A stretch of DNA of 64,000 nt from Hoylesella buccalis ATCC 35310 (GCF_025151385.1 NZ_CP102287.1:868001-932000), one strand, 5' to 3'. Positions 33,390 to 43,586 are shown, numbered from the stretch's first letter. Numbers and translations are program-made. Notes: generated by a model from the letters alone, not told the origin.

Positions 33390-35435
33390 TTGAAAGTAGT
33401 GATGTTGATACTTCCCAGCCTCGCATTGCCACAGGAAGTATGGTCTGCAAAAAGTAAACTCGACACTTTGTTGCACCGTGTTTTCAGCTACCCACAAAAC
33501 ATCGAGATTAGGCGAGTTGCCGACACCACCAGCTATGCTTACATCAAGTCTTCGTTGCGTGTGAACAAGCGCAATGTATTCCTCATGGCCGTACCTACCA
33601 TGTATGCGGTGGCCCATGGTGGCAGACGGGAATATGTACAAGAAAGTTTCAACGAAGTGTCGTTACTGCCTTCTGGCGACTTTACTACAAAAAAGCTGCT
33701 GTCACTGTCCACCATTCCCCACCGACACGTTGCCATGCCAACCTTGATGAGCTATCTCACGCCCAACATATATGACGTGACCATGATTGGTGAAAACATT
33801 CTTTCACCTTTCAACAAACAGAACAAAATATATTACAAATACAGCTTTGAGCAAGAATCTGACAGTGTTATCCGACTTAGGTTCAAGCCCAAGCTGAAAA
33901 ACACGCTGCTGGTTAACGGGGTAGCCATCGTAACGCCCCATGACGGCCGCATCATACAAGTGAGGCTGGCGGGTGAATACGACATGATACAATTCAGGCT
34001 TTTCATCAAAATGGGTAGCGGTATCATGCAAGCTATACGCCCGGAGAAATGCAACTTGGATGCTCGTTTCCTGTTTCTGGGCAATGACATCAAAGCTCAT
34101 TACACCATGGCTTACAATCTGCCCAAACCTGTTGATGACCACATGGAGGACGACCATGATATGAACAAGATGAAACAGTTGAGACCAGAGCCGCTCACCT
34201 CGTATGAAAAACTGATTTATGGCAGGATAGTGAAGGCAAGAGAAGCTGCCGAGAAGGACACTACAAAGCTTGACACACTTCCGACATTCAGCAGACGGAT
34301 GAAGCTGAAAACCATTTTGTGGGACATGATTGGGGAAAATGTGCTGACGCATATCAATCAAAAATTCGGGCCAGACCAACAGGGATACTTTAGAATCAAC
34401 CCCATCTTGAACCCGCTCTTCATGGGATACAGCAACAACCAAGGATTTTATTATAAGTTTAATATTCGCGGCGGATACAAGTTTACGAACAACAGTGACC
34501 TTTGGCTTCAGTTCAAGGCCGGTTATTCTTTCAAACTCAAACAGTTTTATTTTTGGACGCCACTCATCTATTATTTTGACAAACAACACAACGCATACCT
34601 GAAAACTACCCTATCCGGTGGTCGCCGTATCAAAAACAGAAGACTGGTAAACGAGCTGAACTTGGCCACCGACAACAATCCCATTTGGGAGGGTATGCAA
34701 TTGGATGAGTTCAAAGATACTTATTGGGATTGCTTTGCCAATTATGACCTGTCCAAACACATTGGTTTCCAAGCCGGCTTGATTCTCCACCACCGTTCCG
34801 CCGTACACAAAGAGGGATTCGTCCTCATCAACAAGCCTAGGATGTATTCTTCTCTCGCCCCAAAGTTGCAAGTGCAGTATAGACCCTGGGGATATGCGGG
34901 TCCTACCCTGACCGCCAGCTACGAACAAAGCCTCAATAAGTTGGCGAACACCAACGTGCCGTACACGCGTTGGGAATTTGACGGTCAGTACATCTTGCCC
35001 TTGTGGAACGTGCAGAGCCTGTCCATGCGCTTGGGAGGCGGTTTTTATTCCCATCGCTCCAGCAATGATTACTTTGTGGATTTTGAGAACTTCAGACAGA
35101 CGTTCCTCCCCGATGGATGGATAGACGATTGGTCAGGCGAGTTCGAACTGCTGGATTCAGACCTGTATAACTCATCTCATTATTATGCGAGAGCCAACTT
35201 CACATACGAGTCACCTTTCTTAATACTTGCCTGGGTGCCACTCGCGGGACATTTCATAGAGCGAGAAAGACTATATTTCAGTGCTTTACACGCAAAGCAG
35301 GCCCATCCTTACATCGAACTGGGTTATGCCTTCAAGACCCGCCTTGCCTCTGTTGGGGCGTTTGTTTCGACCATCAACGGCAAGTACAGGAACTTTGGAT
35401 TCAAGTTTGGTTTCGAACTATTCAGACAATGGTAA
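33390..35435 (+). CDS. DUF5686-type outer-membrane beta-barrel protein
   Basis: About 682 residues. The start is uncertain: the frame is open from 33366, but TACCTTTG at 33361-33368 looks like its -7 box. A TTG at 33390 gives a good signal peptide (MKVVMLILPSLALPQEVWSA), while the first ATG at 33402 gives a shorter one without a positive charge. The N-terminal half is a periplasmic domain; the C-terminal half alternates beta strands (GFYYKFNIRGGYKF, LWLQFKAGYSFKL, FGFKFGFELFRQW) and ends in Trp, as outer-membrane barrels do. This resembles the Bacteroidetes DUF5686 family; no function is known. The addAB genes follow after 10 bp. Confidence 0.75.
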   Translation: MKVVMLILPSLALPQEVWSAKSKLDTLLHRVFSYPQNIEIRRVADTTSYAYIKSSLRVNKRNVFLMAVPTMYAVAHGGRREYVQESFNEVSLLPSGDFTTKKLLSLSTIPHRHVAMPTLMSYLTPNIYDVTMIGENILSPFNKQNKIYYKYSFEQESDSVIRLRFKPKLKNTLLVNGVAIVTPHDGRIIQVRLAGEYDMIQFRLFIKMGSGIMQAIRPEKCNLDARFLFLGNDIKAHYTMAYNLPKPVDDHMEDDHDMNKMKQLRPEPLTSYEKLIYGRIVKAREAAEKDTTKLDTLPTFSRRMKLKTILWDMIGENVLTHINQKFGPDQQGYFRINPILNPLFMGYSNNQGFYYKFNIRGGYKFTNNSDLWLQFKAGYSFKLKQFYFWTPLIYYFDKQHNAYLKTTLSGGRRIKNRRLVNELNLATDNNPIWEGMQLDEFKDTYWDCFANYDLSKHIGFQAGLILHHRSAVHKEGFVLINKPRMYSSLAPKLQVQYRPWGYAGPTLTASYEQSLNKLANTNVPYTRWEFDGQYILPLWNVQSLSMRLGGGFYSHRSSNDYFVDFENFRQTFLPDGWIDDWSGEFELLDSDLYNSSHYYARANFTYESPFLILAWVPLAGHFIERERLYFSALHAKQAHPYIELGYAFKTRLASVGAFVSTINGKYRNFGFKFGFELFRQW

Positions 35436-35445
35436 AACTCAAAAC

Positions 35446-38400
35446 ATGACTGCAACGAACAACTTTTCAGACCAACAACCATCGCTCACGGTGTATAAAG
35501 CAAGTGCGGGAAGCGGCAAAACCTTCACACTGGCCACTGAGTACATGAAGCGGGTCATTGAGAACCCAGACGCCTACCGTTCCATCTTGGCTGTTACCTT
35601 TACCAACAAGGCAACGGAAGAAATGAAGATGCGCATTTTGAGCCAGTTATATGGCATCGCTCATGGCTTGCCCGACTCTGATAGTTATTTACACAAGATA
35701 CAAGAATCCATCCCCTTTCCTAGCACTAAAATCCGTGAACGAGCGCAAAAGGCATTGGGACAGTTGTTGCACAATTACAATTATTTTAGGGTAGAGACCA
35801 TAGATGCTTTCTTTCAAAGCGTGTTGAGAAACCTGGCAAGGGAACTTGATCTCACGGCAAATCTAAGAATTGAGCTGAGAGATAAGCAAGTGAAAGAGAA
35901 GGCAGTAGATGAGTTGATTGAAGAATTGCAGCCAAACGACAAACTCTTGAGATGGATATACGAATACATCCGGCAAAACATCTCTGACGACAAGTCATGG
36001 AATGTCATCGGAGAAATCAAGGATTTTGGCTCGAACATCTTTAAGGATGTGTATAAAGCGCATCGCGATGAGCTGGAAAGCGTACTGAGTCAAGACAACT
36101 TCTTTGTGCAATACACCAAACAATTGAGAAACATCCGAGATCGAGCATCAGCAGAATTCAGTAAAATGGGGGAAGCCTTCAACGAAACACTCGACCGACA
36201 TCAGGCTTCCATCGATGATCTCAAGGGAGGGAAAAAAGGACCCGCAGGCTACTTCATCAAGCTCAGTTCAGGTAAATATGACGACGACAAGCTGTTCAAC
36301 GCCACGGCACAGAAAGCTGCGGATGCACCGGAAGAGTGGTTGAGAAAGGGCGATCAAAAAGATGAGGGGTTGATGATGTTGGCTACAGAGCTCACCAACT
36401 TGTTGAACACCACAGAACAAAGACGAAGACAACTACTCGTTCCTTTCCGCACAGCAACACTCATCTTGCGACATCTCAACCAGCTAAGACTGCTCGGCAG
36501 CATTGAGAAAAAGGTAAGAGAGCTGAATGCCGACTCGAACAGCTTCTTACTCAGTGACACACAGTTGTTGCTCAACAAGCTTATTGAGGACAGCGACTCG
36601 CCCTTTATATTTGAAAAGATAGGCACACAACTCAAACACATCATGATTGATGAGTTTCAAGATACCAGCACCATCCAATGGCAAAACTTCAAGATTCTAT
36701 TGAAAGAAGTCATCAGTCACGCTGATGGTACCGGTCTCATCGTGGGCGATGTCAAACAAAGCATCTATCGGTTCCGCTCTGGTGATTGGCGACTGTTGAA
36801 CAACATTGAGCAGGAATTTCCATCACAAGGGCACCTACTCGAAACCCTTAAACTTGACGTAAACCGTCGATCGGAGAAGAACATCATTCATTTCAACAAC
36901 ACATTTTTCACGATTGTCGCACGAAAAGAGTATGAAGCACTGGCCACAGACAACCCTGAAGAAGCCGAACAAGTAAAGAAAGCGTACGAGGACGTGTGCC
37001 AAAAAGCGCCTGATGAGAAGAGCAGGACAGGCTTTGCCAACATCAAACTCTTTCCAAAAGAAGACTATGATAACCTGATGGTGAGTGAAATCGCACAAAT
37101 CATCACCACGCTGATGGGGAAAGGAGTACGGCAAAAAGATATCGCCATCCTGGTTCGCAACAACAAAGAGATACCCACCATCGCTGATGCACTGATGGAA
37201 AGCATGCCGGAAATACGCCTGGTATCTGACGAAGCCTTCCGATTGGACTCATCCATTGCGGTCAATCTGTTGATAGATGCCATGCATTGTCTATTGCATC
37301 CGGAAGACAAAATCGCCTTGGCTAATCTATCAAAAGTATATCAAAAGCGAATACTTAACAACAAACTGGACGACAACGACTTATTCATTCAAGGGAAAGA
37401 CGTTACGGATTGGCTTCCGAAAGAATTCACACAACAGGCCGATTCATTACTAACCTTACCACCAATCGATTTGGTTGAACGTTTGTTTGCTATCTTTCAA
37501 CTCGACACACTAAAGGATCAAAGCGCGTACATCTGCGAGTTTTATGACTTGCTGAATCAATATTTGACTGACAACATCACTGGATTGGACAACTTTCTGG
37601 AGCAGTGGAACGAGACATTGCATGACAAAACCATTCAAAGTGATGGCTTTGATGGCATCAGAATACTGACCATTCACAAGAGTAAGGGACTGGAATTCGA
37701 CCATGTCATCATTCCTTTCTGTGACTGGCAGCTTGAAAGAAGGTACACATTATGGTGCAAAACGGATGCTGAACCATTCTGTCAACTGCCGCTCATACCA
37801 ATAGATTTCTCGGAGAAAAGCATGACAAACACTTTCTTCGAACCCGATTATCAGCACGAGCATCTGCAAAACATGGTTGACAACCTCAACCTACTCTACG
37901 TCGCTTTGACCAGAGCAGGCAAGAGTCTCTACATCCTTGGCCAGCGAAAGAGTGCCGGCAGGCGATCGAAGGTAATTGAAGAAAGTGTGGAAGAGATGCA
38001 CAAAGCACTGTCGGGGAGCATTCTCACGGGCGACATAGATGATAAGAAGGACACCATCAGCCTGGAGTTTGGAACGCTATCCACGCCTAAAGACGAAACA
38101 AAGAGGGCTTCCGAAAACATCTTTCAGCAGCCTGTCAAGACGCTTAAGATAGAAATAGAGAGTTTTGACAACATGGTTGAATTCAGACAAAGCAACCAGA
38201 GCAAAGAGTTTGTCAATCAAGATGAGGAGCCAGATGACAGACAATCCAGCTACATCCAACTGGGAAACATCCTCCATCAGCTGTTTTCTCAAATCAAAAC
38301 CGCTGACGATGTGGAAGCTGTATTGAAGCAATTAGAATTTGATGGCGTATTATACGATGACATTGTGACCCGAGAAAAACTGCAAGAGATGTTGAACAAG

Positions 38401-38694
38401 CGACTCAATCATCCCAAGGTTGCAAGCTGGTTCTCAGGCAAATGGAAACTATTTAACGAGTGCAGCATCTTGCATGTCAATCCTACGACAGGAGAAGTGA
38501 TGACCCATCGCCCAGACAGGGTGATGACCGACGGACAACAGATGATTGTAGTTGACTTCAAGTTTGGGCAACCAAAGCCCCAACATATCAATCAAGTCTG
38601 GCAATACATGCAATTGTTGACCCAGATGGGTCATGCCCATGTGACAGGATACCTATGGTATGTTTATAGCAACAAGATTGAAGAAGTGATATGA
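35446..38694 (+). CDS. AddA-like UvrD/RecB helicase-nuclease subunit
   Basis: 1082 residues from the ATG at 35446; the frame continues upstream to 35281 inside the previous gene and is rejected. Helicase motifs in order: I ASAGSGKTFTLATEY, II MIDEFQDTS, III-like VGDVKQSIYRFRSGD, V ILTIHKSKGLEFDHVIIPF and VI LLYVALTRAGKSLYILG. The C-terminal RecB-type nuclease has VVDFKFGQPKPQHINQVWQY, with the D-x-K core. The pair with the next gene forms an AddAB-type complex that resects double-strand breaks for RecA. Its stop overlaps the next ATG (ATGA), as usual for stoichiometric partners. Confidence 0.9.
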   Translation: MTATNNFSDQQPSLTVYKASAGSGKTFTLATEYMKRVIENPDAYRSILAVTFTNKATEEMKMRILSQLYGIAHGLPDSDSYLHKIQESIPFPSTKIRERAQKALGQLLHNYNYFRVETIDAFFQSVLRNLARELDLTANLRIELRDKQVKEKAVDELIEELQPNDKLLRWIYEYIRQNISDDKSWNVIGEIKDFGSNIFKDVYKAHRDELESVLSQDNFFVQYTKQLRNIRDRASAEFSKMGEAFNETLDRHQASIDDLKGGKKGPAGYFIKLSSGKYDDDKLFNATAQKAADAPEEWLRKGDQKDEGLMMLATELTNLLNTTEQRRRQLLVPFRTATLILRHLNQLRLLGSIEKKVRELNADSNSFLLSDTQLLLNKLIEDSDSPFIFEKIGTQLKHIMIDEFQDTSTIQWQNFKILLKEVISHADGTGLIVGDVKQSIYRFRSGDWRLLNNIEQEFPSQGHLLETLKLDVNRRSEKNIIHFNNTFFTIVARKEYEALATDNPEEAEQVKKAYEDVCQKAPDEKSRTGFANIKLFPKEDYDNLMVSEIAQIITTLMGKGVRQKDIAILVRNNKEIPTIADALMESMPEIRLVSDEAFRLDSSIAVNLLIDAMHCLLHPEDKIALANLSKVYQKRILNNKLDDNDLFIQGKDVTDWLPKEFTQQADSLLTLPPIDLVERLFAIFQLDTLKDQSAYICEFYDLLNQYLTDNITGLDNFLEQWNETLHDKTIQSDGFDGIRILTIHKSKGLEFDHVIIPFCDWQLERRYTLWCKTDAEPFCQLPLIPIDFSEKSMTNTFFEPDYQHEHLQNMVDNLNLLYVALTRAGKSLYILGQRKSAGRRSKVIEESVEEMHKALSGSILTGDIDDKKDTISLEFGTLSTPKDETKRASENIFQQPVKTLKIEIESFDNMVEFRQSNQSKEFVNQDEEPDDRQSSYIQLGNILHQLFSQIKTADDVEAVLKQLEFDGVLYDDIVTREKLQEMLNKRLNHPKVASWFSGKWKLFNECSILHVNPTTGEVMTHRPDRVMTDGQQMIVVDFKFGQPKPQHINQVWQYMQLLTQMGHAHVTGYLWYVYSNKIEEVI

Positions 38695-41573
38695 AAAACA
38701 GCTTTTTAAAATATGTAGCCCAAGACTTGATTGCCAAGTTCGGGCAGGATTTATCCCGCGTGGCGGTCGTTTTTCCCAACAAGCGCGCGTCGCTTTTCAT
38801 GAACGAGCAGCTGGCATGCCTGTCAGACCGCCCCATCTGGAGTCCGTTCTACATCACCATCAGCGACTTGTTTCGTCGGCATTCCCCCTTTACCGTCGGC
38901 GATTCCATCAAATTAATCTGTGATTTGCACAAATCATTCAATGCATGTACCGGAAGTGATGAAACGCTTGACAAGTTCTATGGATGGGGCCAACTGTTGC
39001 TCTCCGACTTTGATGACATTGACAAGAACATGGTTGATGCCGACAAAGTGTTTGCCAATCTTCGAGACATACACGAGTTTGATGACGTTTCTTACCTGTC
39101 TGAGGAGCAAAAAAAGATACTCCAAGCGTTTTTCAAGAGCTTTGATGAAGATCACGATACCGAACTCAAGCGTCGATTTCTCAATCTGTGGAGCCATTTC
39201 AAGGACATCTATCACGATTTCAACCAGCGCCTGTCAGTTCAGGGAATCGCCTACGAAGGCGCTCTCTATCGACAAGTGGCACAGAATGAGGACATCGAAT
39301 TTGAATACGAACAATATGTCTTCGTGGGCTTCAACGTGCTGCAAAAAGTAGAACAAGCCCTCTTCAAACGACTGAAAGACATGGGTAAGGCCATGTTTTA
39401 TTGGGACTTCGACCGCTATTACCTGACAGACGGCAAGCAAGAGGCCGGCCATTTCATCCGTCAATACCTGGATGTGTTCCCGAATGAGCTGGACAACCAG
39501 TCGGACGAGCTATACAAACAGTTCACACAACCGAAAGACATCACCTACCTATCGGCTCCCACTGAGAACATGCAAGCCCGCTACATCACCACTTGGCTGC
39601 GTGAGAAAGATCGCATTGACGCTGGCAAGAACACCGCCATCGTGATGTGCGACGAGCAGCTCTTGCAAACGGTAATCCACTGCATCCCACCAGAAGCGGG
39701 AAAAATCAACATCACAACGGGGTATCCGTTGGCACAATCGCCGGTGGCATCACTCATCAACGTCCTGCTGATGCTGCAAACCTCCGGCCACATCCTCAAC
39801 ACTGACAAATACCGATTGGCAGCCGTCAAGCGTGTGTTAAGACATCCGTACGCCCAGTATATTTCAGAGAATCACCAAACATTGCTAACACATCTCGAAA
39901 CCGAGAAGCATTACTTTCCAACCCGCAGCGAGCTTTCCATGGACGACGGCCTGTCCCTTCTGTTCACAGACATAGATGACGACCCAACCAACTGCTTGCT
40001 TACCAAATGGATACTCAATATCCTCAAACGGATAGGACAGCAAGGAAGAGACAACGAAGACGCTTTTTTCCAGGAATCGGTGTTCAGAATGTACACCTTA
40101 ATCAACCGACTGTCAGACCTAATCGCAGCCGGCGACCTCACCATTAACCTCACCACCTTCGAACGCCTCATGGCCCAACTCATTCAAGCCACCAACATCC
40201 CGTTCCACGGCGAGCCCGCGGAAGGCATCCAGGTGATGGGCGTATTGGAAACACGCAACCTCGATTTCGACCATCTGCTTGTGCTGTCGTGCAACGAGGG
40301 CAACATGCCAAAAGGGGTGAGCGACACGTCTTTCATCCCACATGCCTTGCGTGAAGCATACGGACTCACCACGGTGAAGCACAAAGTGGCCATCTATGCC
40401 TACCATTTTCACCGCTTGATACAGCGAGCCACCGACGTGACGCTTACCTATAACAATTCAACCGAGATTAGTCACACGGGCGAAATGAGCAGGTTCATGT
40501 TGCAGATGATGGTAGAAAATGGGCACTCCATCCAACGATACTCCATGCAGTGCGGGCAAAGCATGGAGACGCATGGGCCGGAAGTGATTGAGAAAAGCGA
40601 ACAGGTGATGCAGGTTTTGAACCAGCTGGAGCAGCTCTCTCCCACCGCCATCAACCGCTATCTGCGATGTCCGTTGCAATTTTATTACAACATCCTCGCA
40701 GGATTGAAGGAGCCAGAGGCTGAGGATGCCGTTGACAACCGCATGTTCGGCAACATTTTTCACCGCAGCGCAGAACTGATTTATACCCATCTGAAGGTGA
40801 AAAACCAACGCATACAAGCCAGCGACATCCATGACTTACGGACGAAAGGAAAGCGCATAGAACAGTTTGTAGACCAAGCTTTTAACGAAGAATTGTTCAA
40901 CGTAAGCAACAAGGGCTACCGACCCGAGTACAATGGTCTGCAACTCATCAACCGAAGGGTCATCATCGACTACCTCAACCGCTTGCTGCAAATTGATGAA
41001 AAGCTGGCACCCTTCGTCATCAAGTCGTTGGAAGAGAAGGTTAGTTCTACCCTCACTTTCGAGACAGCGCAAGGCTCCCACTCATTGTCCATCGGTGGTT
41101 ACATCGACCGATTGGACGAGATTGTCAATCCCGACGGCACGCATCGCATACGGGTCATCGACTACAAAACAGGCAAATCCATGACATCGACGCCCGTTGA
41201 CGTGGATGACATCTTTACCGATGAAAAGCTTTCAGAAAAGCACAAGGACTATTATCTACAAACCTTCTTATACGCTTCTATCGTCAAGCACCATCCCCAG
41301 CTCAATCCTGCACAGCTACCAGTAAGTCCGGCACTGCTCTTTATCCAACAAACCGCTGGTGAAGACTACGATCCGACACTGCTTTTAGAGAAAGAAAAGG
41401 TGCTGGACATTGGGGAGCATGATGCGAAATTCAAGGAAAATTTGCAGCAATTACTGAGCGAAATCTACAATCCATCCATCCCCTTCGCACCCACCAGCGA
41501 ACTGAAACGATGCACCTATTGTGCCTATCGCCAGCTTTGCGACCGTAACGTACCAGCAACGTCGAAAGGTTAG
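38691..41573 (+). CDS. AddB-like PD-(D/E)XK nuclease subunit
   Basis: A 960-residue protein. The N-terminal part is an inactivated helicase fold (VAVVFPNKRASLFMNEQLA), central segments include VMGVLETRNLDFDHLLVLSCNEGNMPKG, and SPTAINRYLRCPLQFYYNILAGL begins the nuclease region. RVIDYKTGKS is the catalytic D-x-K. The cysteines of YLRCPLQFYY, RCTYCAYRQLCDR at the C-terminus match the iron-sulfur staple of AddB nucleases. It overlaps the AddA-like gene by 4 bases. Length and order match Bacteroidetes AddAB. No recombination hotspot sequence can be inferred. Confidence 0.9.
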   Translation: MKNSFLKYVAQDLIAKFGQDLSRVAVVFPNKRASLFMNEQLACLSDRPIWSPFYITISDLFRRHSPFTVGDSIKLICDLHKSFNACTGSDETLDKFYGWGQLLLSDFDDIDKNMVDADKVFANLRDIHEFDDVSYLSEEQKKILQAFFKSFDEDHDTELKRRFLNLWSHFKDIYHDFNQRLSVQGIAYEGALYRQVAQNEDIEFEYEQYVFVGFNVLQKVEQALFKRLKDMGKAMFYWDFDRYYLTDGKQEAGHFIRQYLDVFPNELDNQSDELYKQFTQPKDITYLSAPTENMQARYITTWLREKDRIDAGKNTAIVMCDEQLLQTVIHCIPPEAGKINITTGYPLAQSPVASLINVLLMLQTSGHILNTDKYRLAAVKRVLRHPYAQYISENHQTLLTHLETEKHYFPTRSELSMDDGLSLLFTDIDDDPTNCLLTKWILNILKRIGQQGRDNEDAFFQESVFRMYTLINRLSDLIAAGDLTINLTTFERLMAQLIQATNIPFHGEPAEGIQVMGVLETRNLDFDHLLVLSCNEGNMPKGVSDTSFIPHALREAYGLTTVKHKVAIYAYHFHRLIQRATDVTLTYNNSTEISHTGEMSRFMLQMMVENGHSIQRYSMQCGQSMETHGPEVIEKSEQVMQVLNQLEQLSPTAINRYLRCPLQFYYNILAGLKEPEAEDAVDNRMFGNIFHRSAELIYTHLKVKNQRIQASDIHDLRTKGKRIEQFVDQAFNEELFNVSNKGYRPEYNGLQLINRRVIIDYLNRLLQIDEKLAPFVIKSLEEKVSSTLTFETAQGSHSLSIGGYIDRLDEIVNPDGTHRIRVIDYKTGKSMTSTPVDVDDIFTDEKLSEKHKDYYLQTFLYASIVKHHPQLNPAQLPVSPALLFIQQTAGEDYDPTLLLEKEKVLDIGEHDAKFKENLQQLLSEIYNPSIPFAPTSELKRCTYCAYRQLCDRNVPATSKG

Positions 41574-41739
41574 CAACTCCGTAAGTCGATAAATTGGGGT
41601 GCGGCAAGCCTAAAGTGATACACCCACTTCAGATGCGTGAGGCCGCATTTCAACCACCCTCATCATACAAAAACAGAGGATTTTACCGCAGCGGAACATC
41701 ATTCCTGGGCTTTTTGAACGGAGTTATCAAATAAATGAT

Positions 41740-41747
41740 TAAATTTG
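41740..41747 (+). promoter_or_regulatory. -7 element of the zinc peptidase gene
   Basis: TAAATTTG followed by TCA; TTTG at 41713-41716 is 23 bases upstream, longer than usual. The rest of 41574-41791 shows no gene. Confidence 0.4.
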
Positions 41748-41791
41748 TCAGTCATTCAATTCAATAAGTCAACCACAAAACAACATACAAA

Positions 41792-42667
41792 ATGAGATTA
41801 AACGGACGAAGAGAAAGCAACAACGTAGAAGACCGGCGGCGCATGGGAAGAGGCGCAAAGGCGGGCATCGGAGGCTTAGGAGCCATTGTCGTGATTGCCC
41901 TGATGACATTCATGTCGGGCGGAAACCTCGGTGACGTGATAGGAAACGTCATCCAGCAAGGCGCACTGAACGGCTTGCAAGAAGAGCGTGCCCCACAACA
42001 ACGGGAATTCACGGCAGAAGAGGAAGAGCTGGCAAAGTTTTCCAGACAGATACTCGCAGGCACGGAAGACGTATGGACAAAGGTATTTCAGCAGATGGGA
42101 CGCAAATACACTCCTCCTACATTGGTGTTGTATACGGGTGGCGTACAGAGTGCTTGTGGCTCGGCGACATCGGCAGTAGGACCGTTTTATTGTTCGGGTG
42201 ATCAAAAGCTGTACCTTGACCTTTCGTTCTTCACCACTATGAAACGCCAATTGGGAGCCAGCGGCGACTTTGCCTACGCCTACGTCATCGCGCATGAGGT
42301 GGGCCACCATGTGGAGCATTTGCTGGGCATCTTGTCAGAAGGACATAGCATGATGAGCCGTATGAGCAAGGCTGAAGCCAACAAGGTGAGCGTACGCTTG
42401 GAGCTTTTGGCCGACTATTACGCCGGCGTGTGGGCCCATTATGACGACGCGGAATACCATTCGTTGGAAGACGGCGACATTGAAGAGGCCATCAACTGTG
42501 CCGAAAAAATAGGTGACAATTACCTGCAAGAAAAGGCACAGGGATACAGTCAGCCAGAGTTGTTCACCCACGGAACCAGCGCACAGCGCATGAAATGGTT
42601 GAAGTTGGGAATTGAAAAAGGCGACATGAGTATCAACACCTTCAATGTAAGCGAAAGTGACTTGTAA
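41792..42667 (+). CDS. YpfJ-like neutral zinc metallopeptidase
   Basis: A 291-residue protein. RLNGRRESNNVEDRRRMG at the N-terminus and one membrane helix (GIGGLGAIVVIALMTFMSGG) are followed by the zinc peptidase domain with HEVGHH at 168-173 (HExxH) and SVRLELLADYYAGVWAHY, whose Glu may be a third ligand. CGSATSAVGPFYCSGDQKLYLD is the family signature (PF04228, YpfJ). Topology places the catalytic domain outside the cytoplasm. The substrate is unknown. It is a single gene, closed by a strong terminator. Confidence 0.9.
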   Translation: MRLNGRRESNNVEDRRRMGRGAKAGIGGLGAIVVIALMTFMSGGNLGDVIGNVIQQGALNGLQEERAPQQREFTAEEEELAKFSRQILAGTEDVWTKVFQQMGRKYTPPTLVLYTGGVQSACGSATSAVGPFYCSGDQKLYLDLSFFTTMKRQLGASGDFAYAYVIAHEVGHHVEHLLGILSEGHSMMSRMSKAEANKVSVRLELLADYYAGVWAHYDDAEYHSLEDGDIEEAINCAEKIGDNYLQEKAQGYSQPELFTHGTSAQRMKWLKLGIEKGDMSINTFNVSESDL

Positions 42668-42677
42668 AGAGTGAGTT

Positions 42678-42714
42678 AAAACGAAGAGCCACACTGTTCT
42701 TCGTTTTATTTTTC
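42678..42714 (+). terminator. Intrinsic terminator of the zinc peptidase gene
   Basis: AAAACGAAGA, a 10-nt loop and TCTTCGTTTT followed by ATTTTTC. It begins 10 bp after the stop codon. Confidence 0.85.
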
Positions 42715-42735
42715 TATCAATCTGCTCCTCGATTT

Positions 42736-42823
42736 GAATAGCATTGAGTTTGACGTCCAATCTCTATCACTTTGGACACCAAACCCAATGACTTTAAGCA
42801 CCAAACTCAATGCTATTGAAAAA
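42736..42823. repeat. 22-bp periodic repeat block, 4 units with inverted ends
   Basis: Units start at 42736, 42758, 42780 and 42802 (GAATAGCATTGAGTTTGACG; CAATCTCTATCACTTTGG; CAAACCCAATGACTTTAAG; CAAACTCAATGCTATTGAA). The outer ends pair: TTGAATAGCATTGAGTTTG at 42734-42752 against CAAACTCAATGCTATTGAA at 42802-42820, 18 of 19 bases. It lies between convergent genes, 69 bp after the zinc peptidase stop. The rest of 42715-42934 holds no gene. Confidence 0.85.
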
Positions 42824-42934
42824 CCACTTTGCATGAATGGAAAGAACGCATGATGCAGAAAGGTGATAAACACACTCGCAATCACCTTTTAAAAGGAAAA
42901 GTATCACAACCTTAAAGCGCTGTATTGAAGATGG

Positions 42935-43504
42935 TTACTTCATTTTGTTCAACTCTTCATAAATGCGCTGAACGGGCAATCCCATGACGTTGAAGTAACT
43001 ACCTTCCAGCTTGGTTACACCAATATAGCCAATCCATTCTTGTATACCATAGGAACCTGCTTTGTCGAAAGGCTGGTATTTCTCGATGTAGTAATCTATC
43101 TCAGCATCCGAAAGTTCTTTAAACGTCACGTTTGTCACCACCGAAAAGGCACGCTGCTCCGATGCCGTTTTCAGACAAACGCCCGTTACCACTTGATGCG
43201 TCTTGCCACTCAACTCTCTTAACATGCGTCGGGCATGGTCGGCATCCACAGGCTTACCCATGACATGTCGGCCCAGCACGACCACCGTATCGGCTGTAAT
43301 CAACAGCTCGTCTTGAGCCATTTCGTAGGCAGCAGCCTTTTTTTGTGCGATAAACTTGGGTATCTCAACCGTGTCTAAATCGGCTGGATAATCCTCGGGA
43401 ATTCCCTCTTTCACCTTAACCTCAAAGCTCACATCAAGTCCCCGCAGCAACTCTTGGCGCCGTGGAGAATGTGAAGCCAGAATGATTTTGTATGGTTTAA
43501 TCAT
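42935..43504 (-). CDS. maf: Maf-family nucleoside triphosphate pyrophosphatase
   Basis: 189 residues from the ATG at 43504 (MIKPYKIILASHSPRRQELL); the open frame up to 43531 adds a non-family tail and overlaps the -7 box at 43536-43529. SHSPRRQELL, ITADTVVVLGRHVMGKPVD and the C-terminal DKAGSYGIQEWIGYIGVTKLEGSYFNVMGLP are the Maf signatures. Maf proteins hydrolyse dTTP/UTP or modified NTPs and clean the nucleotide pool; the GIQ (YhdE-like) form suggests dTTP/UTP. It is divergent from the GNAT-like gene. Confidence 0.92.
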   Translation of the reverse strand: MIKPYKIILASHSPRRQELLRGLDVSFEVKVKEGIPEDYPADLDTVEIPKFIAQKKAAAYEMAQDELLITADTVVVLGRHVMGKPVDADHARRMLRELSGKTHQVVTGVCLKTASEQRAFSVVTNVTFKELSDAEIDYYIEKYQPFDKAGSYGIQEWIGYIGVTKLEGSYFNVMGLPVQRIYEELNKMK

Positions 43505-43528
43505 CAGAATAGTTAAAAATCTCTGGGA

Positions 43529-43536
43529 CAAAGTTA
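43529..43536 (-). promoter_or_regulatory. -7 element of maf
   Basis: On the minus strand TAACTTTG followed by TCC. No good -33 partner at 19-21 bases. Leader about 18-25 nt. Confidence 0.45.
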
Positions 43537-43578
43537 ATCAAATTCACTGAAACATTGTTTTTTTCAGAAAACATTTCG

Positions 43579-43586
43579 TATTTTTG
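43579..43586 (+). promoter_or_regulatory. -7 element almost abutting the GNAT-like start codon
   Basis: TATTTTTG ends only four bases before the ATG at 43591; ATTG at 43554-43557 is 21 bases upstream. If used, transcription would start at or just inside the start codon. Confidence 0.4.

Noticed and set aside
33804..34589. 261-residue frame antisense to the DUF5686 gene
   Set aside because: No start context, no domain, and it lies within a well-supported barrel gene.
35281..35445. N-terminal extension of the AddA-like protein
   Set aside because: It lies inside the coding sequence of the preceding gene in another frame; the helicase motif I starts just after the ATG at 35446.
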